Shown here: positions 43,640 to 51,849 of the stretch, piece by piece
How the letters are laid out: each line of letters starts with the position of its first letter
Position numbering within the stretch: the stretch's first letter is position 1
Source of the DNA: QYQD01 sp040754095
Lineage (GTDB): Bacteria > Desulfobacterota > QYQD01
Direction: 5' to 3'
NCBI GenBank assembly: GCA_040754095.1
Contig: JBFMFO010000009.1
Location: 30,010-94,009, forward strand
DNA: 64,000 nt
Made by a program: the position numbers and the translations under genes
The notes under the pieces: generated by a model
Database searches by the model: none
Told to the model about the DNA's origin: nothing
Seen by the model: the letters and a program-made list of their open reading frames with translations, nothing else

Positions 43640-44731
43640 TTACCACATTGATACATTAAACTTGGGATATATCCTTTTGAAGTTACGAAGGATATCATTC
43701 CTCAAACGATCCATTTCATGACATGCCCGTGATGATAGCATATGTACGGGACAGTCGTCCTTACCACAACCGCACGGCCTTATTTCACCAGATTTTAATA
43801 AGCTATCATATGCTGAACGCAGCTTTTGAAGATCAATTACAATTTCTTTTAGACTCCGTCGTATATTTGAATCACTTATTTCCGCGATACTTGGAAATCT
43901 CTTAATAATATTACCATCACGTAAACGGTGCACCCCGGTTTGAAGGGCTTCGATAGTATCCGAAATGGCCTTCTTAAAATGAAACAAATTGCTTTCTTGG
44001 TTGAAAGGCGTTGTGAATGCAGGCCGATCAAAACATGATGCATATGCATTCAACAATTTCGCGTCATCGAACTCCTGGAGTTCGAGTATAAAAGTAGAAA
44101 GGTCTGAAACACTTTCAGGGAAAACGACACCCTTACAAAATCTCTGAATCAGTGAAGGAGTATCCTTTCTGAGTCGTTCTTCAAATTCCAAACCGCTCCA
44201 AACTTCCGCACTGGAAATTCTTTTCCCACTTGCATAAGCAACAATACGAGATTTCATGTTGGCGGAGACTTTCCCTCCAACAATTAGGACAAATTTGGAT
44301 GGAATCTGATTCGGGCCAGCACAAATCTTATCTATGTCCTCCTGAGCCTTGTTGAAAGAAATTTTCTGGTGATTGGCGCACTGATAGCAAACAGTGGAAT
44401 TCCATCCTCTATTGGAAAGAACTCCCCATATATCGCGGCCTCGATCTGAACCAAGCTGCCCATACCAATCAATAGTATCCCACTCCTCAATACGAAGGAT
44501 ATATGCAAATGCTAGCCGTTCAAACTCTTGGCCACTGCGATCTTCAAAGTGTATGGGTTGTACGCTTATTTCTATCATTTGCAGTTGTCCAACGGCGCGG
44601 TTGAGAAACGCGACTTTAGGAGCGTCCTTCTCGAACCGCTTGTGTACGCCCGGCATGGGCGTGAACTTATGGGGTGCGGCTCGACTGATCTCGTCGAAGT
44701 CAAATTCCCTGTACGTGAACCCTTTTGGCAA
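43640..44731 (-). CDS. Predicted PD-(D/E)XK nuclease-like protein
   Basis: A 363-residue protein I do not recognise as a named family. The stretch EFERLAFAYILRIEEWDTIDWYGQLGSDRGRDIWGVL ... VCYQCANHQ fits the order of a restriction-endonuclease-like core (E, then G-x-D-x-G-R-D-I, then Q-C-x-N), seen in Mrr-like and other defence nucleases. The rest is helical, with a cysteine-rich CGCGKDDCPVH near the C-terminus that could bind zinc. The start is unsure: TTG 44731 has no ribosome site and ATG 44656 is the next choice, so the 5' end may be lost. It lies between two intron fragments in a low-expression island, and is AT-richer than its neighbours. Defence role is inference. Confidence 0.55.
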   Translation of the reverse strand: MPKGFTYREFDFDEISRAAPHKFTPMPGVHKRFEKDAPKVAFLNRAVGQLQMIEISVQPIHFEDRSGQEFERLAFAYILRIEEWDTIDWYGQLGSDRGRDIWGVLSNRGWNSTVCYQCANHQKISFNKAQEDIDKICAGPNQIPSKFVLIVGGKVSANMKSRIVAYASGKRISSAEVWSGLEFEERLRKDTPSLIQRFCKGVVFPESVSDLSTFILELQEFDDAKLLNAYASCFDRPAFTTPFNQESNLFHFKKAISDTIEALQTGVHRLRDGNIIKRFPSIAEISDSNIRRSLKEIVIDLQKLRSAYDSLLKSGEIRPCGCGKDDCPVHMLSSRACHEMDRLRNDILRNFKRIYPKFNVSMW

Positions 44732-44877
44732 TACGATCTAGATCATACCGCGACGTTTCATGATGTGATACAGGACACCGGATGCGTCAAGGCGGGCCTG
44801 CCTTGGCATGGGATCTATTTCGATTTACGCTTTCTCTTGTCAACTTACTTTTTTATCAGCGTCCCCACATCCCCTCC

Positions 44878-45025
44878 TAAGTGATAGTTTTCAACAACGT
44901 TCCCATATTCCCAGGAGCCGGATGAATCGAGAGATTCACGTCCGGTTCTGGGAGAGCCTGAGGGGGAAGTTCCCTTGGGCTACTCGACTGGGGGCTGGGG
45001 GAGAGAAGCCCCCGGCTACCCGATT
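44878..45025 (+). mobile_element. Group II intron 3'-end fragment 2, composite
   Basis: 44915-44948 is a clear domain V: GAGCCGGATGAAT-CGAG-AGATTCACGTCCGGTTC read in two arms, with the AGC...GTT ends and a GAGA loop. Domain VI and the end TACTCGAC follow to 44988. It then continues with the GGGGGC...CCCCCGGCTACCCGATT end found in fragment 1, so two intron types appear joined or nested. It ends eight bp from the stop codon of the gene at 45033. No intron-encoded protein is present. Confidence 0.65.
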
Positions 45026-45032
45026 AAGCAAA

Positions 45033-46103
45033 TCATTTCTTCTCTGTAACTTCAAAAGTATTAAGCAACGCTAGCAACTTGGTTCTGATCTCTGTGCTTG
45101 AAGCATCGGAAGTCATGGAGATATGTACCTCTATCCACGTCCCTGCCTGTAGCCAGTGTGCCTTGATGTGCGAATTGCTACTGCTACCGGAAGGATGTAA
45201 AATGTCGTAGACGATTATGTCCCAATTTGCGATTTTCATGAATGTCACATTTTGGGGATCTGGAAGCCCCCCGCGTTTCCACTCTCTCGTTACATTCTCC
45301 CAAAGAACCTTGGTACCTAAATAACTTTGTTCCGGTTCAAACCAACCGGAAATGTTCAACTTAAGTTCTTCATCTCGAAAATAAAAGTATCGTGGATTAT
45401 CTGCTGATCCTCCAAGAGTATTCTTTGCCAGTGATAAATTGCCTTTAGGAATGGTTATGACAAGTCTGCTAATGGGAACCGTAAGGCGGAATACCCCTTT
45501 TAGATTTCTTATTTCAATAGACTCAGACGGGGAGGAGCTTGCTTCTTTGTTCTGTTTTGCGCTTTTCATCAATTCAAGGCAATCAGAAACGATGCTATCT
45601 TGGCCATCGTTGGTCAAGATAGTAAAAATTGCCATCAAATCACCAACACGGATGTGGCCTTGTGTAAGATATTTGTAGTCACCTGGTTTTGGCTCACTGT
45701 CAGTAACCGAGAAATAAAACCCCTGAGCGGAAGGGCCCTTCAGTTCCATGAGACTGATCTTTTTTTCGACAGCACGTGACGCGATCTTGTCTGCTGCTTT
45801 TTGCACAGACTTCTTTAGATTGTCACCGTCAGGAAGTTTGATATTTTCGTTCGCAGGCCATAGTGGTGTAATCAACATTGAGAACGTAGAACCCTTTTTT
45901 TGTGTGAACTTAATTGTTGGTGGCAAACGATTTGGAGGTTGAGTTAAGTGGTCTTCCCAACCTGAAGGAACCTGTAATTGTATACTGCCGTGATTTGGCA
46001 AGGGATAGTTACGTGAGTTTGTTTCATCTGCAAGTGCCGCAGATGCAAAAAATAACAATAACAGAACGAATGCATAGTGCCATGAACGGATATCACAATT
46101 CAT
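45033..46103 (-). CDS. Secreted protein of unknown function
   Basis: A 356-residue protein with a signal peptide (hydrophobic FVLLLLFFASAALA, cut before DETN). The mature part seems to hold two related beta-rich domains: QLQVPSGWEDHLTQPPNRLPPTIKFTQKKGSTFSMLITPLW and, after a serine-rich linker (KEASSSPSESIE), RLVITIPKGNLSLAKN ... YFYFRDEELKLNISGWFEP. The pattern recalls PsbP/DUF1795-like periplasmic proteins but I cannot assign a family. It begins 20 bp after a GTTAAGC core of an attC-like site on its own strand, as a gene cassette would. Confidence 0.6.
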   Translation of the reverse strand: MNCDIRSWHYAFVLLLLFFASAALADETNSRNYPLPNHGSIQLQVPSGWEDHLTQPPNRLPPTIKFTQKKGSTFSMLITPLWPANENIKLPDGDNLKKSVQKAADKIASRAVEKKISLMELKGPSAQGFYFSVTDSEPKPGDYKYLTQGHIRVGDLMAIFTILTNDGQDSIVSDCLELMKSAKQNKEASSSPSESIEIRNLKGVFRLTVPISRLVITIPKGNLSLAKNTLGGSADNPRYFYFRDEELKLNISGWFEPEQSYLGTKVLWENVTREWKRGGLPDPQNVTFMKIANWDIIVYDILHPSGSSSNSHIKAHWLQAGTWIEVHISMTSDASSTEIRTKLLALLNTFEVTEKK

Positions 46104-46122
46104 AAGCTATTCCTCTCTTTGA

Positions 46123-46190
46123 GCTTAACACAGGGCTGAGCCGCCGCGAAGCGGTCGGTTTCGTGCCCCTGGTTCTCCCGGAGCGGAGCG
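46123..46190 (-). other. attC-like recombination site
   Basis: On the minus strand the sequence contains CCGACCGC-TTCG-CGGCGG, then GGCTCAGCCCTGT and GTTAAGC, which matches the GTTRRRY core of integron attC sites. An imperfect partner arm (GAACCAGGGGC) lies about 50 bases earlier. The other core is unclear. No integrase is in the window. The remaining gap 46191-46500 holds no recognised gene. Confidence 0.4.
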
Positions 46191-46509
46191 GAGTGGGGAA
46201 CGTCATGCATCAGCCGACGCCGCCAAAAAACAGGAAAACCAATGGGGACGTTGATTCTTACGTTGCATAACGCCCATCCGCCTTCTATCCAATCGCTTGT
46301 GCAATACTAACGGAGTTTACTCCTTTTACACTCTTTTTCAAATCAAAAGAAAAGCAATCTAGAAAACAACGTTATATATTGAGACATCAATAGGTTACAC
46401 CCGTAAAGGTAGCACAGAAAGAAGTAATTATCTATCAAAAAAAGAAACCTCCTGCTAAGAAGAAAAAGGATTTGCCCAAATTCAATATCGTTAACAGGAG
46501 GATTTAAAG

Positions 46510-46698
46510 ATGAATGAAGTAGATGCTACTAGGGTTGAGGAGTTTCGTTAATTAATGACCTCCCTCATGCCGTCCATTCCGGATATAAAAGGTCTTGACC
46601 TTACGAGCGAACAACGTGCTAAGATATTTAACATGGGTCTATCCCTGCATAATTTAGTGGCGGGAGGGCAGAGAGGATACGCTTTGACAAGAGGGTAG
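46510..46698 (+). pseudogene. Small ORF split by an in-frame stop
   Basis: AGGAGG eight bases upstream marks the ATG at 46510. The frame stops at TAA (46549) after 13 codons, then goes on in the same frame from ATG 46555 for 47 codons (MTSLMPSIPDIKGLDL ... ALTRG) to TAG at 46696. Either a nonsense mutation or a leader peptide with a coupled short protein. No family recognised; four bases separate it from cutA. Confidence 0.4.
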
Positions 46699-46702
46699 AG
46701 AG

Positions 46703-47026
46703 ATGACCGATTACATCCAGGTGGTTACAACCACAGAAAAAAAGGAAGACGCCCAGAAGATCGCCCGGGCCGTGGTCGAGAAGAGGCTGGCGGGTTGCGT
46801 CCAGGTTATCGGGCCTATCACCAGTACCTACCGTTGGAAAGAAGCGATTGAAACCGCCGAAGAGTGGATGTGTGTAATCAAAACCAGGAAAGACCTTTAC
46901 CCGGAGATTGAAAGGTCTATTCGTGAAGTCCACCCGTATGAAGTGCCCGAGATATTAGCTGTGCCTATAGCCGAGGGCAGTAAGGATTATCTGGAATGGT
47001 TGGGAAATGAAATTAAGAGAGGGTAG
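46703..47026 (+). CDS. cutA: Divalent-cation tolerance protein CutA
   Basis: A 107-residue trimeric protein with the ferredoxin-like fold of the PII superfamily. VVTTTEKKEDAQKIARAVVEKRLAGCVQVIGPITSTYRWKEAIETAEEWMCVIKTRKDLYPEIERSIREVHPYEVPEILAVPI is the complete signature, with the conserved E(E)W and HPYEVPE. Its role in metal tolerance is debated. Complete and normal in length. Confidence 0.96.
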   Translation: MTDYIQVVTTTEKKEDAQKIARAVVEKRLAGCVQVIGPITSTYRWKEAIETAEEWMCVIKTRKDLYPEIERSIREVHPYEVPEILAVPIAEGSKDYLEWLGNEIKRG

Positions 47027-47062
47027 GTATGCTGGTATGAAAATTGCTATTTCATTTTAAGT

Positions 47063-47782
47063 ATGATAGGCAAAATCGACCCGCGTATTCCAAGTGGCCT
47101 TCCTGCTTTGGCTCCCTCTGCGCCTTCCGGTTCTGCAACCCAGCCTGATTTCGGCAGGATATTCCGTGCCTCTATAGCCGGTCAGGCCAGGGAACAACCT
47201 CTGGATATATTGATCATTCAGGCCTTGAGCCGGGCCTTGCAGGCCATCCTTTCTGAAAATGGATCCGAAGAAAACGGTGGCCTGCCCTCATCACTTTTCC
47301 CCCTCAATTTTTCCGACCTGTCCCCTCAGGCCAATAGAGCGGAATACCGTCCGAAGGGAAGGGAGCTTGATGCCGGGGCGTCAAATAATTTACAGGGCGG
47401 ACAGGATATTGAACATATTGTGACCGAGGCGTCCCGAAAATACGGGGTAGAACCCGCGCTCATCAAATCTGTCATTGCGGTGGAAAGTAACGGCGATCCG
47501 CAGGCCGTATCACCGGCCGGCGCCCGGGGTCTCATGCAGCTTATGCCCGCAACCGCAGCCGAATTAGGCGTAACCGATCCCTTTGATCCGGCGCAGAACG
47601 TCATGGCCGGGACGCGCTATCTACGCCGGTTGCTGGATCGTTACCAGGGGGATGTAAAGCTGGCCCTGGCCGCCTACAACTGGGGGATGGGTAACCTGGA
47701 AAAAAGACCGGAGGCCCTGCCTAAAGAGACGCGAGAATACATAGCCAGAGTCGAAAGCCGTTATCGCGGCTATACTGCGTAG
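47063..47782 (+). CDS. Lytic transglycosylase, flagellar-type SLT
   Basis: A 239-residue protein. The first 110 residues are low-complexity (P, S, Q-rich); the rest is an SLT domain: SRKYGVEPALIKSVIAVESNGDPQAVSPAGARGLMQLMPATAAELGVTDPFDPAQNVMAGTRYLRRLL, with catalytic Glu in AVES, then LALAAYNWGMGN. There is no signal peptide; such SLT proteins next to flagellar genes are thought to be exported by the flagellar apparatus and to open peptidoglycan for the rod, taking the place of the FlgJ glucosaminidase domain that is absent from the flgJ gene here. Confidence 0.88.
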   Translation: MIGKIDPRIPSGLPALAPSAPSGSATQPDFGRIFRASIAGQAREQPLDILIIQALSRALQAILSENGSEENGGLPSSLFPLNFSDLSPQANRAEYRPKGRELDAGASNNLQGGQDIEHIVTEASRKYGVEPALIKSVIAVESNGDPQAVSPAGARGLMQLMPATAAELGVTDPFDPAQNVMAGTRYLRRLLDRYQGDVKLALAAYNWGMGNLEKRPEALPKETREYIARVESRYRGYTA

Positions 47783-47847
47783 GGAACAGTAATGAATAAG
47801 GGAACCACGAAGAGGCACGGAGAATATAATAATTTTGCATTTATTTA

Positions 47848-48019
47848 GGGAACCACTAGTCTCTTCGCTTCACGGCTTACGCAGCGACCCTTTCGAGGCT
47901 CGCCGGTGGGGAACACTTACCCCTTCCAGCCACTAAAGGGCTGGCTTTCCCCTTCCTGCTCGCTCTCGATGGGTACCCCGCTGCTCCAGCAAGTTTCGCT
48001 CAGAAACATAGAGGTTCCC
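47848..48019. repeat. Structured dispersed element, copy B
   Basis: 172 bp, related to copy A at 24098-24266. Terminal inverted repeat GGGAACC/GGTTCCC. Hairpins GCGACCCT-TTCG-AGGCTCGC and CCAGCC-ACTAAAG-GGCTGG; outer helix GGGGAA/TTCCCC. Stem positions that differ from copy A keep pairing. No conserved reading frame. Confidence 0.75.
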
Positions 48020-48077
48020 TAAGACCCAGAAAACTCCAGTCATTTTTCAATACGGTTGCGGCTACAAAGAGCAATTT

Positions 48078-48377
48078 ATGGACAACTGGAAGAAAAAGAT
48101 CAAAAAGGCCGTTTCCCTCAAGTATGAACCGGTCAAAGACCACGCCCCAAAGGTCACGGCCAAGGGGCAGGGAGTTATTGCCGATAAGATCATAGCCCTG
48201 GCCAAAGAGAACAACATCCCTATCCATGAAGACCCGGACCTGGTTGAAATATTATCGAAACTTGACCTTGAAGAAGAGATCCCGCCGACCGTTTACGTTC
48301 TGGTCGCCGAGATACTGGCCTTTGTCTATCGTATGAACGAGCGCTGGCCGGGGCGAACGGCAGAAAATTCTCAATAG
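48078..48377 (+). CDS. FlhB C-terminal-domain-like protein
   Basis: A 99-residue soluble protein equal to the cytoplasmic tail of the flagellar export gate protein FlhB: AVSLKYEPVKDHAPKVTAKGQGVIADKIIALAKENNIPIHEDPDLVEILSKLDLEEEIPPTVYVLVAEILAFVYRMNE. The membrane part and the NPTH self-cleavage site are absent. Such stand-alone tails (FlhX-type) can substitute for the cleaved domain in switching substrate specificity. It precedes the flagellar rod operon. Confidence 0.85.
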   Translation: MDNWKKKIKKAVSLKYEPVKDHAPKVTAKGQGVIADKIIALAKENNIPIHEDPDLVEILSKLDLEEEIPPTVYVLVAEILAFVYRMNERWPGRTAENSQ

Positions 48378-48487
48378 GTAAAATTTGCCTACGGCTCCGG
48401 CAGACAATTCCTCCCTTCAATACAAGCGGCATCGGCTGTTTTTAAAAATTATAATCATAACAAATAGTTATTTAATGCGCCGGATAA

Positions 48488-48503
48488 TGGCATAAGCATT
48501 GCA
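48488..48503 (+). promoter_or_regulatory. Sigma-54 promoter of the flgF operon
   Basis: TGGCATAAGCATTGCA matches the RpoN consensus at GG, GC and the TTGCA box with exact spacing. Transcription would start near 48514. No copy of the GTGGAA palindrome was seen upstream, so a different activator (FlrC/FlgR type) is likely. Confidence 0.8.
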
Positions 48504-48532
48504 CAAAGTAAGGTGCAATCATCGAAAAGTAT

Positions 48533-49294
48533 ATGTTGGAAGGGTATATGGAAGTCATTTTTAAATCGGGTCTGGAAGGAACGGTAGAGAGCGGCCTCCT
48601 TCTTGAAAAAAAGATGGATCTCACGGCCAACAATCTGGCCAATGTCGCTACGGCCGGTTTCAAAAGAGACCGCATATCTTTCCGTGAGTTACTGGTGACC
48701 GCCTATGATGGAGAGGTAAAACAGGCTAAAACAGAGTCGATTTATACGGATTTCGGTCCGGGAGAGGTTAAACGGACGGGAAATCCACTGGACGTGGCCC
48801 TGAACGGCCCCGGCTTTTTCAAGATAGAGACCCCCGATGGGACCCTCTATACAAGGGCCGGAACCTTTGCCCTTAATGGTGACAATGTGCTGGTTACCGC
48901 GCAGGGTTACCCGGTTATGGGACAGGGCGGGCCGATAACTCTGGATGGGACAACTATTGAGATTAACGAGGTAGGGGGCATATCCATGGATCAGGCCGGG
49001 GATGGGGTCATGGCCGAGGTGGATAGCCTGGCTGTAGTTAATTTTGACGATCCATCCGTACTGGAGAAGCTGGGGAACTCACTATACCGGCTGAAAGATT
49101 CCCGGGCCGGAGAGATTCCGGCCGACGGGACACAGGTCAGGCAGGGCTATCTGGAACAGTCCAATGTCAACGTCATGGAAGAGATGGTTCAGATGATCCA
49201 GGTGCAGCGAAATTATGAGTCTTATCAGAAAGTAATTCAGATGCTTGATGAAATTGACTCACGTGCGATCAATGATGTCGGAAAATTGACATAA
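48533..49294 (+). CDS. flgF: Flagellar basal-body rod protein FlgF
   Basis: A 253-residue proximal rod protein. The N-terminal KMDLTANNLANVATAGFKRDRISFRELL is the rod/hook signature (ANNLANVxTxGFK), GNPLDVALNGPGFFKIETPDGTLYTRAGTFALN the domain of FlgF/FlgG, and the C-terminus QGYLEQSNVNVMEEMVQMIQVQRNYESYQKVIQ the closing helix. ATG 48533 is 19 bases from the predicted transcript start; ATG 48548, after GGAAGGG, is an alternative. First gene of the rod-ring-hook-filament operon. Confidence 0.95.
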   Translation: MLEGYMEVIFKSGLEGTVESGLLLEKKMDLTANNLANVATAGFKRDRISFRELLVTAYDGEVKQAKTESIYTDFGPGEVKRTGNPLDVALNGPGFFKIETPDGTLYTRAGTFALNGDNVLVTAQGYPVMGQGGPITLDGTTIEINEVGGISMDQAGDGVMAEVDSLAVVNFDDPSVLEKLGNSLYRLKDSRAGEIPADGTQVRQGYLEQSNVNVMEEMVQMIQVQRNYESYQKVIQMLDEIDSRAINDVGKLT

Positions 49295-49295
49295 T

Positions 49296-49330
49296 GTAAC
49301 CGTTTACCGTTTACCGTTGACCGTTCCCGA
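49296..49330. repeat. Short periodic intergenic word repeat
   Basis: Repeats of CCGTTTA/CCGTTGA with a 7-base period between flgF and flgG. Related words (GTTCACCGTTCAGTGTTGACC) occur at 51850-51910. Nothing else is seen in the 205-base gap before flgG. Confidence 0.5.
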
Positions 49331-49499
49331 AAAAGACAGTTTTCGCGTTTTTCACGGAGACCGGTGGCCGAATAACGGAAAACACGTTTATCGAAGAAAA
49401 AGTTTTCACGTTTTTGAGGGACAAGATAACGGTGAACGGATACGACTTAATAAAGCATAAGCAGGCCTATGGCCTAACCGTGTAAAGGAGGCAGCATTT

Positions 49500-50282
49500 A
49501 TGCTACGAGGGATGTGGACAGCGGCTTCCGGTATGGCATCACAGCAGCTTCAATTGGATGTCATTGCCAATAACCTGGCGAATGTCAACACTACCGGGTT
49601 TAAGAAGAGCAGGGCGGATTTTCAGGATCTGCTTTATCAGACCCTGCGCATGGCCGGAGCGACAACCGCTACCGGAGGAACAGTCCCCACCGGTATTCAG
49701 ATCGGCATGGGCTGCCGGCCGGTAGCGGTGCAAAAACTGTTTACGCAGGGTGACTATAACCAGACCAAGAACGAATTGGATTGGGCCATAGAAGGCAAGG
49801 GGTTCTTTAAGATCCTCAGCAATGAGGAGGAACTTTATACCAGGGCCGGGGCCTTTAAACTGGACAGGGACGGTTACGTTGTAACCTCAGACGGTGACCG
49901 TCTGCAGCCGGAATTTGCCGTGCCCACCGGGACGGTGACTATCTCCATCGATTCCGGCGGGCGACTGGTAGCCGCGGGTGCGGACGGCACAGAACTGGGC
50001 TCAGTGCAGGTTGTTTTGTACAGCTTCCCCAATCCGGCCGGCCTGTTCAGCGTGGGGAGAAATCTTTTGCGGCCGACCGAGGCCTCAGGTGAGGCCATTC
50101 AGGGAAATCCGGGGACAGAAGGGTTCGGGACCGTAGCCCAGGGATTTCTGGAGGTATCCAACGTGGATGTCGTGGAAGAGATGGTCAGTATGATCATTAC
50201 CCAGCGGGCCTACGAGGTCAATTCCAAGGCTATTCAGACCTCGGATCAGATGCTTGAACTGGCGAATAATCTCAAGAGATAG
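49500..50282 (+). CDS. flgG: Flagellar distal rod protein FlgG
   Basis: A 260-residue distal rod protein. MLRGMWTAASGMASQQLQLDVIANNLANVNTTGFKKSRADFQDLLYQ is the classic FlgG start, and the end SNVDVVEEMVSMIITQRAYEVNSKAIQTSDQMLELANNL is nearly invariant. A strong AAGGAGGCAGC ribosome site precedes the ATG. Secreted through the flagellar export system without a cleaved signal. Confidence 0.97.
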   Translation: MLRGMWTAASGMASQQLQLDVIANNLANVNTTGFKKSRADFQDLLYQTLRMAGATTATGGTVPTGIQIGMGCRPVAVQKLFTQGDYNQTKNELDWAIEGKGFFKILSNEEELYTRAGAFKLDRDGYVVTSDGDRLQPEFAVPTGTVTISIDSGGRLVAAGADGTELGSVQVVLYSFPNPAGLFSVGRNLLRPTEASGEAIQGNPGTEGFGTVAQGFLEVSNVDVVEEMVSMIITQRAYEVNSKAIQTSDQMLELANNLKR

Positions 50283-50358
50283 GTAATGCAGCTTTCAGCA
50301 GTCAGCGCTCAGCTTTCAGCCCTGAGGTTAGAATACAGGAGTCAGTAGTTAGTAGTAA

Positions 50359-51111
50359 ATGGGTATGAGGAAAACAACAACAATCGGTATAATCGGCCTT
50401 TCCTTCCTTATGGCGCTGGGCGTGTTACAAGTCGCGCCGGCCCTATCTGGAGAAGGCGGGGGGGCATGCTCTCCCTATACCCTTACGCAGGAAAAGATTG
50501 AGTCCATTTACAAGGATTTTGTTTATGCTCACATGCCCTGGCCCAGGGAAGATGTGGTTATCTCGCGCGTGCATGCCGGTGAGGCAGTAGCGCTGCCGGC
50601 CAGCAAATTTACTTTTGAAGTGACACCACCGAACGGCTCATACCTGGGGGATACAGCCTTGAGGGTGGTCTTCAGGGTTAACGGGCGGGAAATAAGAAAG
50701 GTACGCATTGTTGGGCATATTGATATCTATAGGGAGGTGGTCTGTATGAATCATTCCATGCGAAGGCACGAGGTTATACAGGAAGACGATTTGTCTATGG
50801 CGCGCCGGGATATATCACGGATCAGTAATGCGGCCATAAGTGATATAAGAGAGGCGGTCGGCAAGAGACTGGTCAGCTCGATGCGGGCCGGAGAAATTAT
50901 TAGGCGGGACATGCTCGAACTCGCCCCCATTATAAAAAAGGGAGATCGGATTGCAATAATAGCGGATACAGAGACGCTGTTAATCAGGGCCCGGGGAGAG
51001 GCCATGGAAGGGGGGGCAGAGGGTGAGATGATCCGGGTACGCAACAGTAAGAGTAAGAAAGAGGTCTATGCCCGGGTCATAGACGCATCTACAGTTCAGT
51101 TGGAACTTTAA
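50359..51111 (+). CDS. flgA: Flagella basal body P-ring chaperone FlgA
   Basis: A 250-residue periplasmic protein with a signal peptide (IGIIGLSFLMALGVLQVAPALS) and a C-terminal SAF domain: REVVCMNHSMRRHEVIQEDDLSMARRDIS ... VGKRLVSSMRAGEIIRRDMLELAPIIKKGDRIAIIADTETL. It assists P-ring assembly by FlgI. It lies between flgG and flgH in an order usual for Deltaproteobacteria. Confidence 0.92.
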   Translation: MGMRKTTTIGIIGLSFLMALGVLQVAPALSGEGGGACSPYTLTQEKIESIYKDFVYAHMPWPREDVVISRVHAGEAVALPASKFTFEVTPPNGSYLGDTALRVVFRVNGREIRKVRIVGHIDIYREVVCMNHSMRRHEVIQEDDLSMARRDISRISNAAISDIREAVGKRLVSSMRAGEIIRRDMLELAPIIKKGDRIAIIADTETLLIRARGEAMEGGAEGEMIRVRNSKSKKEVYARVIDASTVQLEL

Positions 51112-51128
51112 GTGCGGGGTGGAGCGCT

Positions 51129-51821
51129 ATGAATAGCTTGAGACGGTTTATGACTATTATTCTGAGTCTGGTTCTGGCGGGCTGTGCAGGTATGATGCCT
51201 GAAGATAAAACGCTCATGTCCTCTGGTGCTCCCGATATGCCTTCTCCGGAGCCGCATAGGCTGGAAGGGGCTATCTATGCCCAAAATATGCCGGTAAAGA
51301 TTTTTAGTGACTGCCGGGCCCGAAGCATAGGGGATATTGTCACGGTCAATATAGTGGAGACCTCCAATGCCTCCAAGAAGGCCACCACTAAAACCGGCCG
51401 GACCACCAGCGTAGCGGGTGGCATCTCCGCCCTGCTCGGCTATGAAGGGGCTATAGAGGACAGGAACAGCAGATTTAGCGCCGACAGTATGATTGAAGGC
51501 GGTATCGCCAGTGATTTCGACGGCTCAGGGACGACTACCCGGAATGAAACTGTAACGGCTTCTATCTCCTGCCGGGTGGCCAGCGTCTTACCTAATGGGA
51601 ACCTGGCCATTCGCGGGTCGAGGGAAATCCGGGTCAATAACGAGACACAATACATGATATTGACCGGAGTTATTCGTCCCGAGGATATTGCCGCGGATAA
51701 TTCCATTATATCGTCTTATGTTGCCGATGCCCGCATTACGTACACGGGCCGGGGTGTCCTGAGTGAAAAGCAGAGCCCGGGCTGGCTGGCGCGCATACTG
51801 GATTATATATGGCCGCTGTAA
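51129..51821 (+). CDS. flgH: Flagellar L-ring lipoprotein FlgH
   Basis: A 230-residue outer-membrane lipoprotein. The signal ends in LAGC (Cys about residue 19). SIGDIVTVNIVETSNASKKATTKTGR and the C-terminal GVIRPEDIAADNSIISSYVADARITYTGRGVLSEKQSPGWLARILDYIWPL are FlgH signatures. It forms the L ring and confirms a Gram-negative, two-membrane envelope. Confidence 0.95.
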   Translation: MNSLRRFMTIILSLVLAGCAGMMPEDKTLMSSGAPDMPSPEPHRLEGAIYAQNMPVKIFSDCRARSIGDIVTVNIVETSNASKKATTKTGRTTSVAGGISALLGYEGAIEDRNSRFSADSMIEGGIASDFDGSGTTTRNETVTASISCRVASVLPNGNLAIRGSREIRVNNETQYMILTGVIRPEDIAADNSIISSYVADARITYTGRGVLSEKQSPGWLARILDYIWPL

Positions 51822-51849
51822 AATAAGCGATCAGCTATCGGCATGAGGC

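Noticed and set aside
46549..46551. In-frame stop considered as a recoded codon
   Set aside because: It is TAA, not TGA, and no SECIS-like hairpin follows.
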